Notes under the pieces: model-generated
Told to the model about the DNA's origin: nothing
The model's database searches: none
Seen by the model: only the letters and a program-made list of their open reading frames with translations
Program-made: the position numbers and the translations under genes
Assembly (NCBI RefSeq): GCF_000633255.1
Contig: NZ_AYMJ01000018.1
Coordinates: 1 to 64,000, forward strand
Reading direction: 5' to 3'
From: Pseudomonas sp. H1h
GTDB taxonomy: Bacteria > Pseudomonadota > Gammaproteobacteria > Pseudomonadales > Pseudomonadaceae
DNA: 64,000 nucleotides
Shown: in pieces, positions 52,088 through 60,373 of the stretch
Position numbering within the stretch: position 1 is the first letter of the stretch
Layout of the letters: each line of letters starts with the position of its first letter

Positions 52088-52352
52088 GGTTTCACTCCTT
52101 TTTGTTGTTGTTTGCGCGACGCCAATGACTCTAGATCAAAGCGGTCGTGGACGAACCTGTGTGTGGCGATCTGAATACCGTGCTATGGCGGGAGCGGATC
52201 AGTTTGGCATCTGATCCGTATTTTTCTGTTGGATCTGCCTCTGTTACCGGTTCAGTCAGGCGCTCAAAATACCCCTGCAGTTCGGTCACTTGCGGCAGTC
52301 CTTCATCCTGAAGCGCCCGGTGCACCGCACGCTCAGCAATAAGGAGAGCAGC

Positions 52353-52436
52353 ATGAACAAGATGGCGATTTTCCTGGGTGGGTTTCTGGCGTTGACCATT
52401 CTGATCGGAATGCTCGCGACAATTTCTCCGGTTTGA
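52353..52436 (+). CDS. 27-residue hydrophobic membrane peptide
   Basis: MNKMAIFLGGFLALTILIGM continues LATISPV: one transmembrane helix with a short positive N-terminus, so N-in. An AAGGAGAGCAGC ribosome site sits correctly before the ATG. It ends 3 bp before a convergent lipoprotein gene. Small single-helix proteins of this type usually modulate larger membrane complexes, but no partner is evident. An open frame on the opposite strand overlaps it; I prefer this one because of its ribosome site and compact reading. Confidence 0.55.
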   Translation: MNKMAIFLGGFLALTILIGMLATISPV

Positions 52437-52439
52437 CGA

Positions 52440-53048
52440 TCAGCAGTTGAGTACCGGCATGTAACGATCCTCACGTTTTTTGAAATGGATCGGTGCTGTC
52501 GGGATTTTCTCACCATTCAAAAAGAGCTCCGGCAGCGTCAGGATGAAATCGTCCATCTCACCGCTGCCCAAGGGTGTCCCGGGCGAATACAGGTCCAGCC
52601 ATTGCTCACGCGGGTCGAAGCCGGTTTTCAAGCGTTCGATGCTGACCTGATAGGATTTGCCATTGGCCAGTTGCACGGTAGCCATGGGCGAGGCCGCGCT
52701 GACCCAGAGTGCCGGTGGGGGAGTGCTGTAGGCGGCATCCCATTTTTCCTTGGTGTCCAGGTTACGCATATAGGGTGGTGTATACAGGTACGCGTACATC
52801 CGTAATTCGGTATCGGTGTTGTGATGCAAGTCCGGCCTCGTCGGGGTCCCCGGCAGCGCTGCGTAAACCAGCAGGTGCACCCAATCGAGTTCCTCCGACG
52901 TGGTCTTGTAGCTCATGGCCTGGTGTGGGCCGGGGCATGTTCTGATCAGCAATGCGTTCTGACCGACAGCCGATTGCGGATTCAGGTAAGGACCTGTGCT
53001 ACAGGCTGCAACCAGAGGAACCAGCAGATAGAAGGCAAGACGTTTCAA
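52440..53048 (-). CDS. Uncharacterised lipoprotein
   Basis: 202 residues. Lipobox VAAC predicts lipidation at Cys16 after MKRLAFYLLVPLVAAC; residue +2 is Ser, which favours the outer membrane. The rest (for example GQNALLIRTCPGPHQAMSY, ELFLNGEKIPTAPIHFKKREDRYMPVLNC) matches no family I know. The start codon is TTG at 53048, the only one that preserves the signal, with GGAG 12 bases upstream. Transcribed alone. Confidence 0.75.
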   Translation of the reverse strand: MKRLAFYLLVPLVAACSTGPYLNPQSAVGQNALLIRTCPGPHQAMSYKTTSEELDWVHLLVYAALPGTPTRPDLHHNTDTELRMYAYLYTPPYMRNLDTKEKWDAAYSTPPPALWVSAASPMATVQLANGKSYQVSIERLKTGFDPREQWLDLYSPGTPLGSGEMDDFILTLPELFLNGEKIPTAPIHFKKREDRYMPVLNC

Positions 53049-53263
53049 TTAATCGACTCCGTGATTGACTGTTTTCCTTTTCCAGCTGCCGCAGATTACC
53101 TGAATTGCCAACGGTGTACCGCTCAGCCACCACGGGGCCTCAAATGCGGTGCGATCCTCGATCACGGGCCCGAAAGAACACCGCCATCTAATTAAAAGCG
53201 CATTCGGTATTAGACTCCCCCACAGGATCTGATAGCGGAAAGCGCTGCGATGTCGAACTCACC

Positions 53264-54475
53264 ATGGACTCATTGATCAACGCCGCCGGCCGCGCGCTTG
53301 CGGCGGGGGATCCGCTGTCCGCACTTAAGCTCGTCGCCCTGCGCGAAGACCCGCCCGCGTTGGCGCTGCGCGGCATTGCCATGGCCCAGCTCGGTGATTT
53401 GCCCCGGGCCAAGGCGTTGCTGCAGCGGGCGGTCAAGGCGTTCGGCGCCAATGAGCCGTTGTCCCGGGCGCGCTGTGTGGTCGCCGAGGCTGAGGTGGCG
53501 CTGGCGACGCGGGATTTGGGCTGGCCGGTGCAGGCGCTGGAGGCGGCGCGACGGGTGTTGCACGATCACGCCGATCACCTGAATGCATCGCACGCCCGGT
53601 ATTTGCAGATCCGCCGCTTGTTGTTGATCGGTCAACTCGATGAGGCGCAGGCGTTGCTCGCTGAACTGGACCCCGCGCCGTTGGCGCCGGCGCTGCGGGC
53701 TGTCCACGAATTGCTGACGGCAGGTATCGCCTTGCGTCAGGTGCAGGCGCACAAGGCGCGGGCTGCGCTGGTTCGGGCCGCGCTGGCGGCGCAGCAGGCC
53801 GGGATTGCGGCGCTGAGTGCCGAGATTGAACACGCCGGGCAGATCCTTGAAGCCCCTGCCGCGCGACTGAGCAGGGGTGATCAAGCACAACCAGTGAAGC
53901 TTGAGCAGGTACAGGCGTTGTTCGCTTCCAGCACCCTGGTGGTCGATGCCTGTCGCTACAGCGTGCGCGGCGCCGGGATGACGCTGGCGTTGGCGACACG
54001 TCCGGTGCTGTTCAGTCTGCTGCAAATGCTGGCCCAGGCGTGGCCCGAAGATGTCTCGCGAGAGGCGCTGATCGCCAAGGCGTTTCGCTTGAAGCTGAGC
54101 GACGAATCCCATCGCGCACGCCTGCGGGTGGAGATCGGGCGATTGCGTTCGGCGTTGCAGCCGCTGGCGCGGATCGTCGCGACTGCGCGTGGTTTTGCAT
54201 TGGTGGCCGCCGACGTCGCGTTGCTCACCCTGCCGGTCGAGGACAAACACGCTGCGTTGCTGGCGTTGCTCGCCGATGGCGAAGCCTGGTCGAGTTCGGC
54301 GCTGGCCCTGGCGTTGGGCAGCAGCCAGCGCCAGGTGCAACGGGCGTTGGAAAGCCTGGCAACGACGGACCGGGTGCAATCTTTCGGCGTTGGCCGGGCG
54401 CGTCGCTGGACCACGCCGCCGGTGCCGGGTTTCGCGACGATCTTGTTACTCCCGATGTCGCTGGGCAATGGCTAG
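53264..54475 (+). CDS. TPR-containing winged-helix transcriptional regulator
   Basis: 403 residues. The N-terminal half is a helical, alanine-rich TPR-like array (ALRGIAMAQLGDLPRAKALLQRAV...). The C-terminal half has an OmpR-like winged helix (ALATRPVLFSLLQMLAQAWPEDVSREALIAKAF...RLRVEIGRLRSAL) and an additional helix-turn-helix (ALALALGSSQRQVQRALESL). It is followed after 41 bp by a beta-propeller protein it may control. The signal is unknown. Confidence 0.8.
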   Translation: MDSLINAAGRALAAGDPLSALKLVALREDPPALALRGIAMAQLGDLPRAKALLQRAVKAFGANEPLSRARCVVAEAEVALATRDLGWPVQALEAARRVLHDHADHLNASHARYLQIRRLLLIGQLDEAQALLAELDPAPLAPALRAVHELLTAGIALRQVQAHKARAALVRAALAAQQAGIAALSAEIEHAGQILEAPAARLSRGDQAQPVKLEQVQALFASSTLVVDACRYSVRGAGMTLALATRPVLFSLLQMLAQAWPEDVSREALIAKAFRLKLSDESHRARLRVEIGRLRSALQPLARIVATARGFALVAADVALLTLPVEDKHAALLALLADGEAWSSSALALALGSSQRQVQRALESLATTDRVQSFGVGRARRWTTPPVPGFATILLLPMSLGNG

Positions 54476-54516
54476 GCTGGACTCACCCAGACTCATCCAT
54501 CAGCGAGGAAGGCATC

Positions 54517-55149
54517 ATGAAACAGGCAAACGCAGAAATCCTTCGTGAGTACGGCCCGTTCGAAGGCGTCGAACGTGTCCACGGCGTCACTTTCGACGGC
54601 CGGCAAGTGTGGTTCGCCAGCGACGGCCAGCTCAATGCGCTGGACCCGGCCAGCGGAGAAACGGTGCGCACGATCAAGGTCGGCGCCGACGCCGGCACCG
54701 CGTTCGACGGCAAGCATCTGTTCCAGATCGCCGACAGCCGCATCCAGAAAATCGACCCCACGACCGGGCACATCCTCAATACGATTCCCGCACCGGGTGC
54801 TGGCAACGATTCGGGAATGGCCTGGGCCGAGGGCTCGCTGTGGATTGGCCAATACCGTGATCGCAAGATTTATCAGGTTGATCCGGACACTGGCGAGATC
54901 CTGCGCACGCTGGAATCGAACCGTTTTGTCACCGGGGTGACCTGGGTTGACGGCGCGTTGTGGCACGGCACCTGGGAGGGCGATGAAAGTGAATTGCGTC
55001 GGGTTGATCCAGAGGATGGCGAGGTACTGGAAAGTCTGAAGATGCCCGCAGGGATCGGCGTTTCCGGGCTGGAAGCGGACGGTGGTGAGCGGTTTTATTG
55101 CGGTGGTGGGGGCAGTGGGCGGGTGCGGGCGGTGCGGCGGCCCAAGTGA
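54517..55149 (+). CDS. YncE/glutamine-cyclotransferase-like beta-propeller protein
   Basis: 210 residues with four to five repeats of the type VWFASDGQLNALDPASGETVRTIKVG, LFQIADSRIQKIDPTTGHILNTI and LWIGQYRDRKIYQVDPDTGEILRTL. This gives a small beta-propeller like YncE or the Vgb/glutamine cyclotransferase group. No signal peptide, so cytosolic. The ATG at 54517 has GAGGAAGG. It probably forms a unit with the upstream regulator. Ligand unknown. Confidence 0.83.
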   Translation: MKQANAEILREYGPFEGVERVHGVTFDGRQVWFASDGQLNALDPASGETVRTIKVGADAGTAFDGKHLFQIADSRIQKIDPTTGHILNTIPAPGAGNDSGMAWAEGSLWIGQYRDRKIYQVDPDTGEILRTLESNRFVTGVTWVDGALWHGTWEGDESELRRVDPEDGEVLESLKMPAGIGVSGLEADGGERFYCGGGGSGRVRAVRRPK

Positions 55150-55163
55150 TTGATGTGTCTGTG

Positions 55164-55251
55164 CTGGCCGCTTCGCGAGCAGGCTCGCTCCCACATTGGT
55201 TCAGCGTTAACCGGACAAATGTGGGAGCGAGCCTGCTCGCGAAGCGGCCAG
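55164..55251. repeat. REPIN with perfect 34-bp arms
   Basis: Arms 55164-55197 and 55218-55251 are exact inverted copies containing REP cores, with a 20-nt loop that itself holds GGTT...AACC. It separates convergent genes. Confidence 0.92.
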
Positions 55252-55279
55252 TAGCTTCCCTGAAAATCTCCCCAGCGAA

Positions 55280-56146
55280 TCAAGGCGCGCCAAACACCAT
55301 CGTCCAGTAAACCCCCTCATCACTGCGCGCCTCACTCGCAAACCCGGCACCGACCTGGGTGAAAATCGGGTTCATCAGGTTGGCACAATGTCCGGGACTG
55401 GCCAGCCATCCGGTCATCGCCTTGCCCGGCGAACTCTGGCCGGCGGCGATGTTTTCGCCGATCTGTCGCCCGCGATAACCCGCTGCCCGGGCGCGATCCG
55501 CCGGCATGTCGCCGTCCGGATCACGGTGGGCGAAGTAGTTGCCGTAGGCCATGGCCTTGCTGTGCCCTTGAGCCGCGGCCCCCAGCGCCGGGTTCCAGCT
55601 CAAGGGCCGGGCGGCGGCGAAACGCTGGCGCCCGCACATCCGTGGGCGTGCCCGGGCGGCGTTGACCTCGGCGAGCAAGGCTTTACCGACACTGCGGTTG
55701 TCGCCGACACGGTTGTCGAGCACCGGTTGCGCCAGCACCACTTGCCATTCACCACGGGAGCGGCTGACGCCGATGTCGGCGTACTGGGCGTCGAGCAGTG
55801 CCGTGCAGTGGCTGTCTTGCAGTTGTTCAAAGGCTTGCTCGGCATCCCCGGCACCGACAACGCGGATGCTGCGCACCGCCACCGCCGAATAACCCGCAGA
55901 CTTCAACGTCTCGCGCAAGCCACCACCGTAGCCATAGCCGATCGGCAGCGCCAGATTTGATTTCATCGCCAGTGGCGCCAGGCGTTGGGCCGGACGGCGG
56001 TCGCAGCGTTGTGGGTGAGCACGGTAGTCGTTGATGGCCGCCACCAGTTGCCGCTCTTCGCTGGCGTGGGCGGTCTCGGTGAACAGCGGGGCAAGGATCA
56101 GCAGGCACAGCGAAACAAAACGTGATGAGCGAACGGCATGGCGCAT
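55280..56146 (-). CDS. Exported CAP/SCP-domain protein
   Basis: 288 residues with a signal peptide ending near AHA-S. The N-terminal region (EERQLVAAINDYRAHPQRCD...) looks like a degenerate CAP repeat. The C-terminal domain has the CAP motifs GHSKAMAYGNYFAHRDPDG, GENIAAGQ and GWLASPGHCANLMNP. Bacterial CAP proteins are secreted with unknown or lipid-binding roles. Transcribed alone. Confidence 0.87.
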   Translation of the reverse strand: MRHAVRSSRFVSLCLLILAPLFTETAHASEERQLVAAINDYRAHPQRCDRRPAQRLAPLAMKSNLALPIGYGYGGGLRETLKSAGYSAVAVRSIRVVGAGDAEQAFEQLQDSHCTALLDAQYADIGVSRSRGEWQVVLAQPVLDNRVGDNRSVGKALLAEVNAARARPRMCGRQRFAAARPLSWNPALGAAAQGHSKAMAYGNYFAHRDPDGDMPADRARAAGYRGRQIGENIAAGQSSPGKAMTGWLASPGHCANLMNPIFTQVGAGFASEARSDEGVYWTMVFGAP

Positions 56147-56311
56147 GGGACGGCAAGCTCTGGGAAAAGGACAGTGCTGAAGTGCGGATCCGCGGAATGC
56201 GGCGCCACTAGGACTGGGGTTTTTGGACTTGGTTCATGGTGGCCATAAGGCTTTTTTGGGTGGGGTGATTAAGGGCAGGGCGAGCCTGGATTTGCGTTGT
56301 CCGCACTGGCG

Positions 56312-56381
56312 CCTTCGCGAGCAAGCCCGCTCCCACGGTGGAACGCATTGCCAAGGTGGGAGCGGGCTTGCTCGCGAAAGG
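56312..56381. repeat. REPIN
   Basis: TTCGCGAGCAAGCCCGCTCCCAC is inverted against GTGGGAGCGGGCTTGCTCGCGAA, between two leftward genes. Confidence 0.9.
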
Positions 56382-56418
56382 GCCAGTTGCACCACCGCAA
56401 AATCGGTTGATCATCCGA

Positions 56419-57192
56419 TCAGCGATCAAGCACATCCCCCATCCATTGCAGATACTGCACCCGCTCGGAAATCGAGTTGTGCCCTGCGTCCGGCACCACC
56501 CGCAACGTCGCCACGCCTTTGGGAAAATGCGCCAGCAGCCGCTGCGTGCTGTCCCGTGGAATCACCTCGTCATCGCTGGCCGCCAGCAGCAAGGTCGGCA
56601 CCTGAATGTGCGCGGCATAGCGGCCTGACTCGAAACGATCCTTGAGCAACCACTGCACCGGTAGCCACGGGTATTGGCGCACGGCGATTTCTTCGAGGCT
56701 GTTGTATGGCGTCACCAAAATCAACCGGGTCGCCGGACGCTGACTCGCCAGCCGCACCGCCACCCCGGAACCCAGGCTGCGGCCGACCACGGCAATCTGC
56801 GGATGGCTGGCGTACACCCGGTCAAACAGTGCCAGCGCATCTTCGGCAATCGCTTCCTCCGAGGGCGCGCCGCCACTGCCGCCAAACCCCCGGTAGTTCA
56901 TGAGAAACACGGCGTAATCGGGAAAGGCCTGGCTGAACGAAGGCAGATTGCGCGACACGTCCTCGGCGTTGCCGCCAAAGTAGATCAGCGCCTTGGGGCC
57001 GGTGTGCTCGCGAACGCTTACCCACACATCGGCATCCGGCATCGCCAGTTTCAGCCGCGAATCCGGGGTGGTGATGGCGCTGTCAGGCCGGGGGAAATAG
57101 ATCAGCGAGCGCTGAAACACGAACGCCGCCGCGCACAGCGCCAGGTACAGGGCGACGATCAATGCGACGAGTGACAGGACGGTTCGGGACAT
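56419..57192 (-). CDS. Membrane-anchored alpha/beta hydrolase (ABHD13/YfhR-like)
   Basis: 257 residues. An N-terminal hydrophobic helix (about 5-28) anchors the protein. The hydrolase domain has YFGGNAEDV for the oxyanion hole, MNYRGFGGSGG, nucleophile GRSLGSG, Asp in AASDDEVIP and His in PDAGHNS. The family includes ABHD12/13-type lipases and Bem46-like proteins. The start is the ATG at 57192, which gives the membrane anchor; the longer frame adds a region overlapping the divergent promoter. Confidence 0.85.
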   Translation of the reverse strand: MSRTVLSLVALIVALYLALCAAAFVFQRSLIYFPRPDSAITTPDSRLKLAMPDADVWVSVREHTGPKALIYFGGNAEDVSRNLPSFSQAFPDYAVFLMNYRGFGGSGGAPSEEAIAEDALALFDRVYASHPQIAVVGRSLGSGVAVRLASQRPATRLILVTPYNSLEEIAVRQYPWLPVQWLLKDRFESGRYAAHIQVPTLLLAASDDEVIPRDSTQRLLAHFPKGVATLRVVPDAGHNSISERVQYLQWMGDVLDR

Positions 57193-57304
57193 TCGGCTAA
57201 CTTTAACGGGACGCGCAGGTGCGTCGTGGCAGTGTAGACCAGCGTTGTCTGCTGATTGCCATGCCACATACCCTGCAACAGATCCACGCAGCAGGAGCAC
57301 CGGC

Positions 57305-58249
57305 ATGCGCCACACTGAGGGTTACTCGCGGCGTCGTCTGCTCACGCTGGCTGCCGGGGTTTCGGCGGTTTTCACCTTGCACCGGGCGTTGGCCACCGCC
57401 ACTTCGTCGAGCGCCTCAGGAGACCAGACCATGCAGACCCGCGCCATCCCCTCAAGCTCCGAGCTGCTGCCCCTGGTGGGCTTGGGCACCTATCGCGGCT
57501 TCGACGTTGCGCCCGGTGAAACTGCTTACAAACAACTGCCTGCCGTGCTCGACGAGCTATTCCGAAAGGGTGGCACGCTGATCGACAGCTCACCGATGTA
57601 CGGCCGCGCCGAGCAAACCACCGGCGAGTTGCTGTCGATCCACCAACCGCACTCGCCGGCATTTCTGGCGACCAAGGTATGGACGCGCGGGCGTGAGGAG
57701 GGCATCGCGCAGATGGAACAATCCTTCCGCCTGCTGCGTACCGAACGCATCGACCTGATGCAGATTCATAACCTGCTGGACTGGCAGACCCATCTGCCAA
57801 CCCTGCGTGAATGGAAAGAACAGGGGCGCATCCGCTACATCGGCATCACCCATTACACGCCGTCGGCCTATGACGAAGTCGAAGCGCTGCTCAAGGCCGA
57901 ACCGCTCGACTTCCTGCAAATCAACTACGCCCTCGATGACCGTGGCGTCGAGAAGCGCATTCTTCCGATGTGCCGCGAGCGCGGTGTGGCGGTGATCTGC
58001 AACCGGCCGTTCGGCGGTGGCGGGTTGCTCGCGCGGCTCAAGGGCAAGCCGCTTCCAGCCTGGGTCTCGGATGTGCAGGTCAACAGTTGGCCGCAACTGG
58101 CGCTGAAGTTTCTGCTGTCGCACCCGGCGGTGACCTGCGTGATTCCCGGCACCGGTAATCCGCGCTACATGGCCGACAACGCCGGCGCCGGGTTCGGGCC
58201 GATGCTGACGGATGCTCAGCGTCATCAGTTGATTGCGCTGCTGGGGTAG
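57305..58249 (+). CDS. Tat-exported aldo/keto reductase family protein
   Basis: 314 residues. The N-terminus carries a twin-arginine signal (SRRRLLTLAAGVSAVFTLHRALA), so the folded protein should go to the periplasm. The aldo/keto reductase barrel follows: IDSSPMYGRAEQTTGELL with the catalytic Asp and Tyr, KVWTRG with Lys, and IGITHYTPSAYDEV. The phosphate-binding end of the NADPH site is less typical (VIPGTGNPRYMADN). A GGAGC site precedes the ATG at 57305. It converges on a LysR gene. Confidence 0.87.
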   Translation: MRHTEGYSRRRLLTLAAGVSAVFTLHRALATATSSSASGDQTMQTRAIPSSSELLPLVGLGTYRGFDVAPGETAYKQLPAVLDELFRKGGTLIDSSPMYGRAEQTTGELLSIHQPHSPAFLATKVWTRGREEGIAQMEQSFRLLRTERIDLMQIHNLLDWQTHLPTLREWKEQGRIRYIGITHYTPSAYDEVEALLKAEPLDFLQINYALDDRGVEKRILPMCRERGVAVICNRPFGGGGLLARLKGKPLPAWVSDVQVNSWPQLALKFLLSHPAVTCVIPGTGNPRYMADNAGAGFGPMLTDAQRHQLIALLG

Positions 58250-58253
58250 GCGC

Positions 58254-59147
58254 TCAACCGCGATAACGCAACGCCTCCAGCAACAGCGAAAACGCCGGCG
58301 CTGCCTGCCGTCGGCTCGGGTAGTACAGGTGATAACCGGCAAACGTCGGGCACCAGTCCGCCAGCACTTGCACCAGACGCCCGTCGGCCAGGTGCGGTGC
58401 GACGATGTTTTGCGGGATGTAACTCAGGCCGAAGCCGTCGAGTGCAGCGTCGATTAGCGGGTACACGCCATTCAGGGTGATTTGCCCGGACACGCGCACC
58501 TTGAGGCTTTCGTCGTTCTTTTCGAACTCCCAGGTGTACAACCCGCCGTTGGTGGGCAGACGCAGGTTGTTGCAGGCATGGTCGGTCAGCTCTCTCGGTG
58601 TTTCCGGTCGCGTGCGGTTGGCGAAATAGGCGGGCGAGCCGACCACCGCCATGCGCATGTCCGGGCCGATGCGGGTGGCAATCATGCCTTGGGCGACGTC
58701 CTCGCCCAGGCGTATGCCGGCGTCAAAGCCTTGCCCGGCGATGTCGACGAAACCGTAGTCGCAACACACCTCCACGGCAATGTCCGGGTATTTGGGCAGG
58801 AACGCCTGAAGCACCGGCCGTAGCAGCCAGTTCAGCGAATGGTCGGTGGCGCTGATACGGATACGGCCTGCCGGGGTTTCGCGCAGGTTGCTCAGGGCCG
58901 CCAGTTCCAGTTCGATCTCGTCGAAACGCGGGCCGATGGTTTGCAGCAGATGTTCGCCGGCCTCGGTGGGCGAGACGCTGCGGGTGGTGCGGGTCAGCAG
59001 GCGTAGGCCCAGGCGCGCTTCCAGCGCACGGATGGTGTGGCTGAGCGCCGATTGCGAAACGCCGAGCTTGGCCGCTGCTTTGGTGAAACTGCGCTCGCGG
59101 GCCACGGCGAGGAAGGCGAGCAGGTCACTGGCGTTTTCTCGAAGCAT
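58254..59147 (-). CDS. LysR-type transcriptional regulator
   Basis: 297 residues. Winged helix (LLAFLAVARERSFTKAAAKLGVSQSALSHTIRALE) and an effector-binding domain of the CrgA/AaeR-like group (RIRISATDHSLNWLLRPVLQAFL). It is divergent from a cupin gene with a 97-bp gap containing a 13-bp palindrome, and convergent with the aldo/keto reductase. The cupin gene is its likely target. Confidence 0.9.
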   Translation of the reverse strand: MLRENASDLLAFLAVARERSFTKAAAKLGVSQSALSHTIRALEARLGLRLLTRTTRSVSPTEAGEHLLQTIGPRFDEIELELAALSNLRETPAGRIRISATDHSLNWLLRPVLQAFLPKYPDIAVEVCCDYGFVDIAGQGFDAGIRLGEDVAQGMIATRIGPDMRMAVVGSPAYFANRTRPETPRELTDHACNNLRLPTNGGLYTWEFEKNDESLKVRVSGQITLNGVYPLIDAALDGFGLSYIPQNIVAPHLADGRLVQVLADWCPTFAGYHLYYPSRRQAAPAFSLLLEALRYRG

Positions 59148-59191
59148 TGATGAGTGTCCTGCATAAGTTTTTTCGAATTCTAGTCGATTAT

Positions 59192-59204
59192 CTGAACAGT
59201 TCAG
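59192..59204. promoter_or_regulatory. CTGAACAGTTCAG palindrome between lysR and cupin genes
   Basis: Perfect 6-1-6 palindrome midway in the divergent gap, a candidate site for the LysR regulator or another dimeric factor. Confidence 0.35.
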
Positions 59205-59244
59205 CTCGGTAAAGTGCCGTTATTGCTCACCGGAGACCACCGCC

Positions 59245-59721
59245 ATGAACCCGATTGCCACTTGCGCATTGACCTTGTCCTTACTCGCGAGCGAGACCCA
59301 GGCCAACGAACCCCTGCGCGTCATTGTCACCCCCAACGGCTCGCAACCCTCGGCCAAGGGCCCGGCGGACTGGTTCACCGGCACCGTGCGCGTCGACACG
59401 CCGTTCAAGGGCAGCGATGCGGCGCGCGTCAGCGGCGCTACGGTGACGTTCGAGCCGGGCGCACGCACCGCATGGCACACCCATCCGTTGGGGCAGACGT
59501 TGATCGTCACCGCCGGGGCCGGTCTTGTGCAGGAGTGGGGCCAGCCCGTTCGCGATATCCGCCCCGGCGACACCGTGTGGATCGCTCCCGGCACCAAGCA
59601 TTGGCACGGTGCTGCACCGAACACGGCGATGAGCCACATTGCCATTGCCGAAGTGCTGGATGGCAAGGTGGTGGACTGGATGGAGCAGGTCAGCGACGCG
59701 CAATATCCGAAGGCTGAATGA
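59245..59721 (+). CDS. Exported cupin-domain protein
   Basis: 158 residues. A short signal peptide (MNPIATCALTLSLLASETQA) precedes a single cupin: motif 1 WHTHPLGQTLIVTAGAGLVQEWG and motif 2 IRPGDTVWIAPGTKHWHGA. The pattern resembles quercetinase-like or mandelonitrile-lyase-like small cupins that bind one metal. It is divergent from the LysR gene, its likely regulator. Confidence 0.85.
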   Translation: MNPIATCALTLSLLASETQANEPLRVIVTPNGSQPSAKGPADWFTGTVRVDTPFKGSDAARVSGATVTFEPGARTAWHTHPLGQTLIVTAGAGLVQEWGQPVRDIRPGDTVWIAPGTKHWHGAAPNTAMSHIAIAEVLDGKVVDWMEQVSDAQYPKAE

Positions 59722-59791
59722 GGCACCAGCCCGCTGGAACCTCATGCGAGTGCGCCAGCGTTTTTTGCGCTGGGTGACACTTGTTGGCAAA

Positions 59792-59806
59792 TGAAATATA
59801 TTCGCA
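59792..59806 (+). promoter_or_regulatory. Fur-box-like site upstream of the ECF sigma gene
   Basis: TGAAATATATTCGCA matches 10 of 14 defined positions of the inverted TGATAATnATTATCA Fur core. It lies 34 bp before the sigma factor start in an AT-rich stretch that also holds the promoter. Confidence 0.45.
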
Positions 59807-59839
59807 TTCGTGTAGGTTGCCCCCTCCCAGGATGCCGTT

Positions 59840-60373
59840 GTGCCCGCTCATTTGCCTTCCGCCCAATCCCCGCGCAATCAGCTGCTGACGTTGCTTTACA
59901 GCGACCATCACGGCTGGTTGCAGAACTGGTTGCGTAAAAAACTCGGCTGTTCGCAGCGGGCGGCGGATCTGGCGCAGGACACCTTCATCCGCGTACTGAC
60001 CCTCGCTGAACCCGAGCGCTTGCAGGAGCCGCGGGCGTTTCTCACGACCACGGCGATTCGCCTGCTGATCGATGGCGAGCGCCGGCGCAAGCTGGAGCGG
60101 GCATACCTGGCGGTGCTGGCGCATGAAAGCGCAGACGCCGCGGCGATCAGCCCGCAGGACTTCCATCAGATCATCGAACTGCTCGAATCCATCGCCCGGC
60201 TGCTCGACGGCCTTGCGGAGAAACCACGACGGGCGTTTCTGCTCAATCGCCTGGACGGCTGGAGCCATGCCGAGATCGCCGAACACCTCGGTGTGTCGAA
60301 AAGCATGATCAAGCAGTACATCGCTCAGGTCATGGTGCATTGCTATGTCGCGCTGTATGGCGGTGCCGCGTGA
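59840..60373 (+). CDS. FecI-type ECF sigma factor
   Basis: 177 residues. Sigma-2 region (LLTLLYSDHHGWLQNWLRKKLGCSQRAADLAQDTFIRVL) and sigma-4 helix-turn-helix (RAFLLNRLDGWSHAEIAEHLGVSKSMIKQYI). This type directs transcription of a TonB-dependent receptor when released by its FecR partner. The GTG start at 59840 follows a weak AGGATG. Its stop overlaps the fecR start (GTGA). Confidence 0.9.
   Translation: MPAHLPSAQSPRNQLLTLLYSDHHGWLQNWLRKKLGCSQRAADLAQDTFIRVLTLAEPERLQEPRAFLTTTAIRLLIDGERRRKLERAYLAVLAHESADAAAISPQDFHQIIELLESIARLLDGLAEKPRRAFLLNRLDGWSHAEIAEHLGVSKSMIKQYIAQVMVHCYVALYGGAA

Noticed and set aside
52131..52325. Leftward 64-codon open frame (GTG start) opposite and beside the 27-residue peptide gene
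   Set aside because: The translation looks helical and protein-like at its start, but there is no convincing ribosome site, it begins with GTG inside an open frame and matches no family; it could be a decayed gene fragment.
54040..55149. 369-codon rightward frame overlapping the regulator and the propeller genes
   Set aside because: Its first half is an Arg/Gly/Ala-rich shadow of the regulator. The propeller coding sequence starts at 54517 with its own ribosome site, in the same frame.
59755..59773. CCAGCG-TTTTTTG-CGCTGG hairpin after the cupin gene as a terminator
   Set aside because: The T-run is in the loop rather than after the stem.
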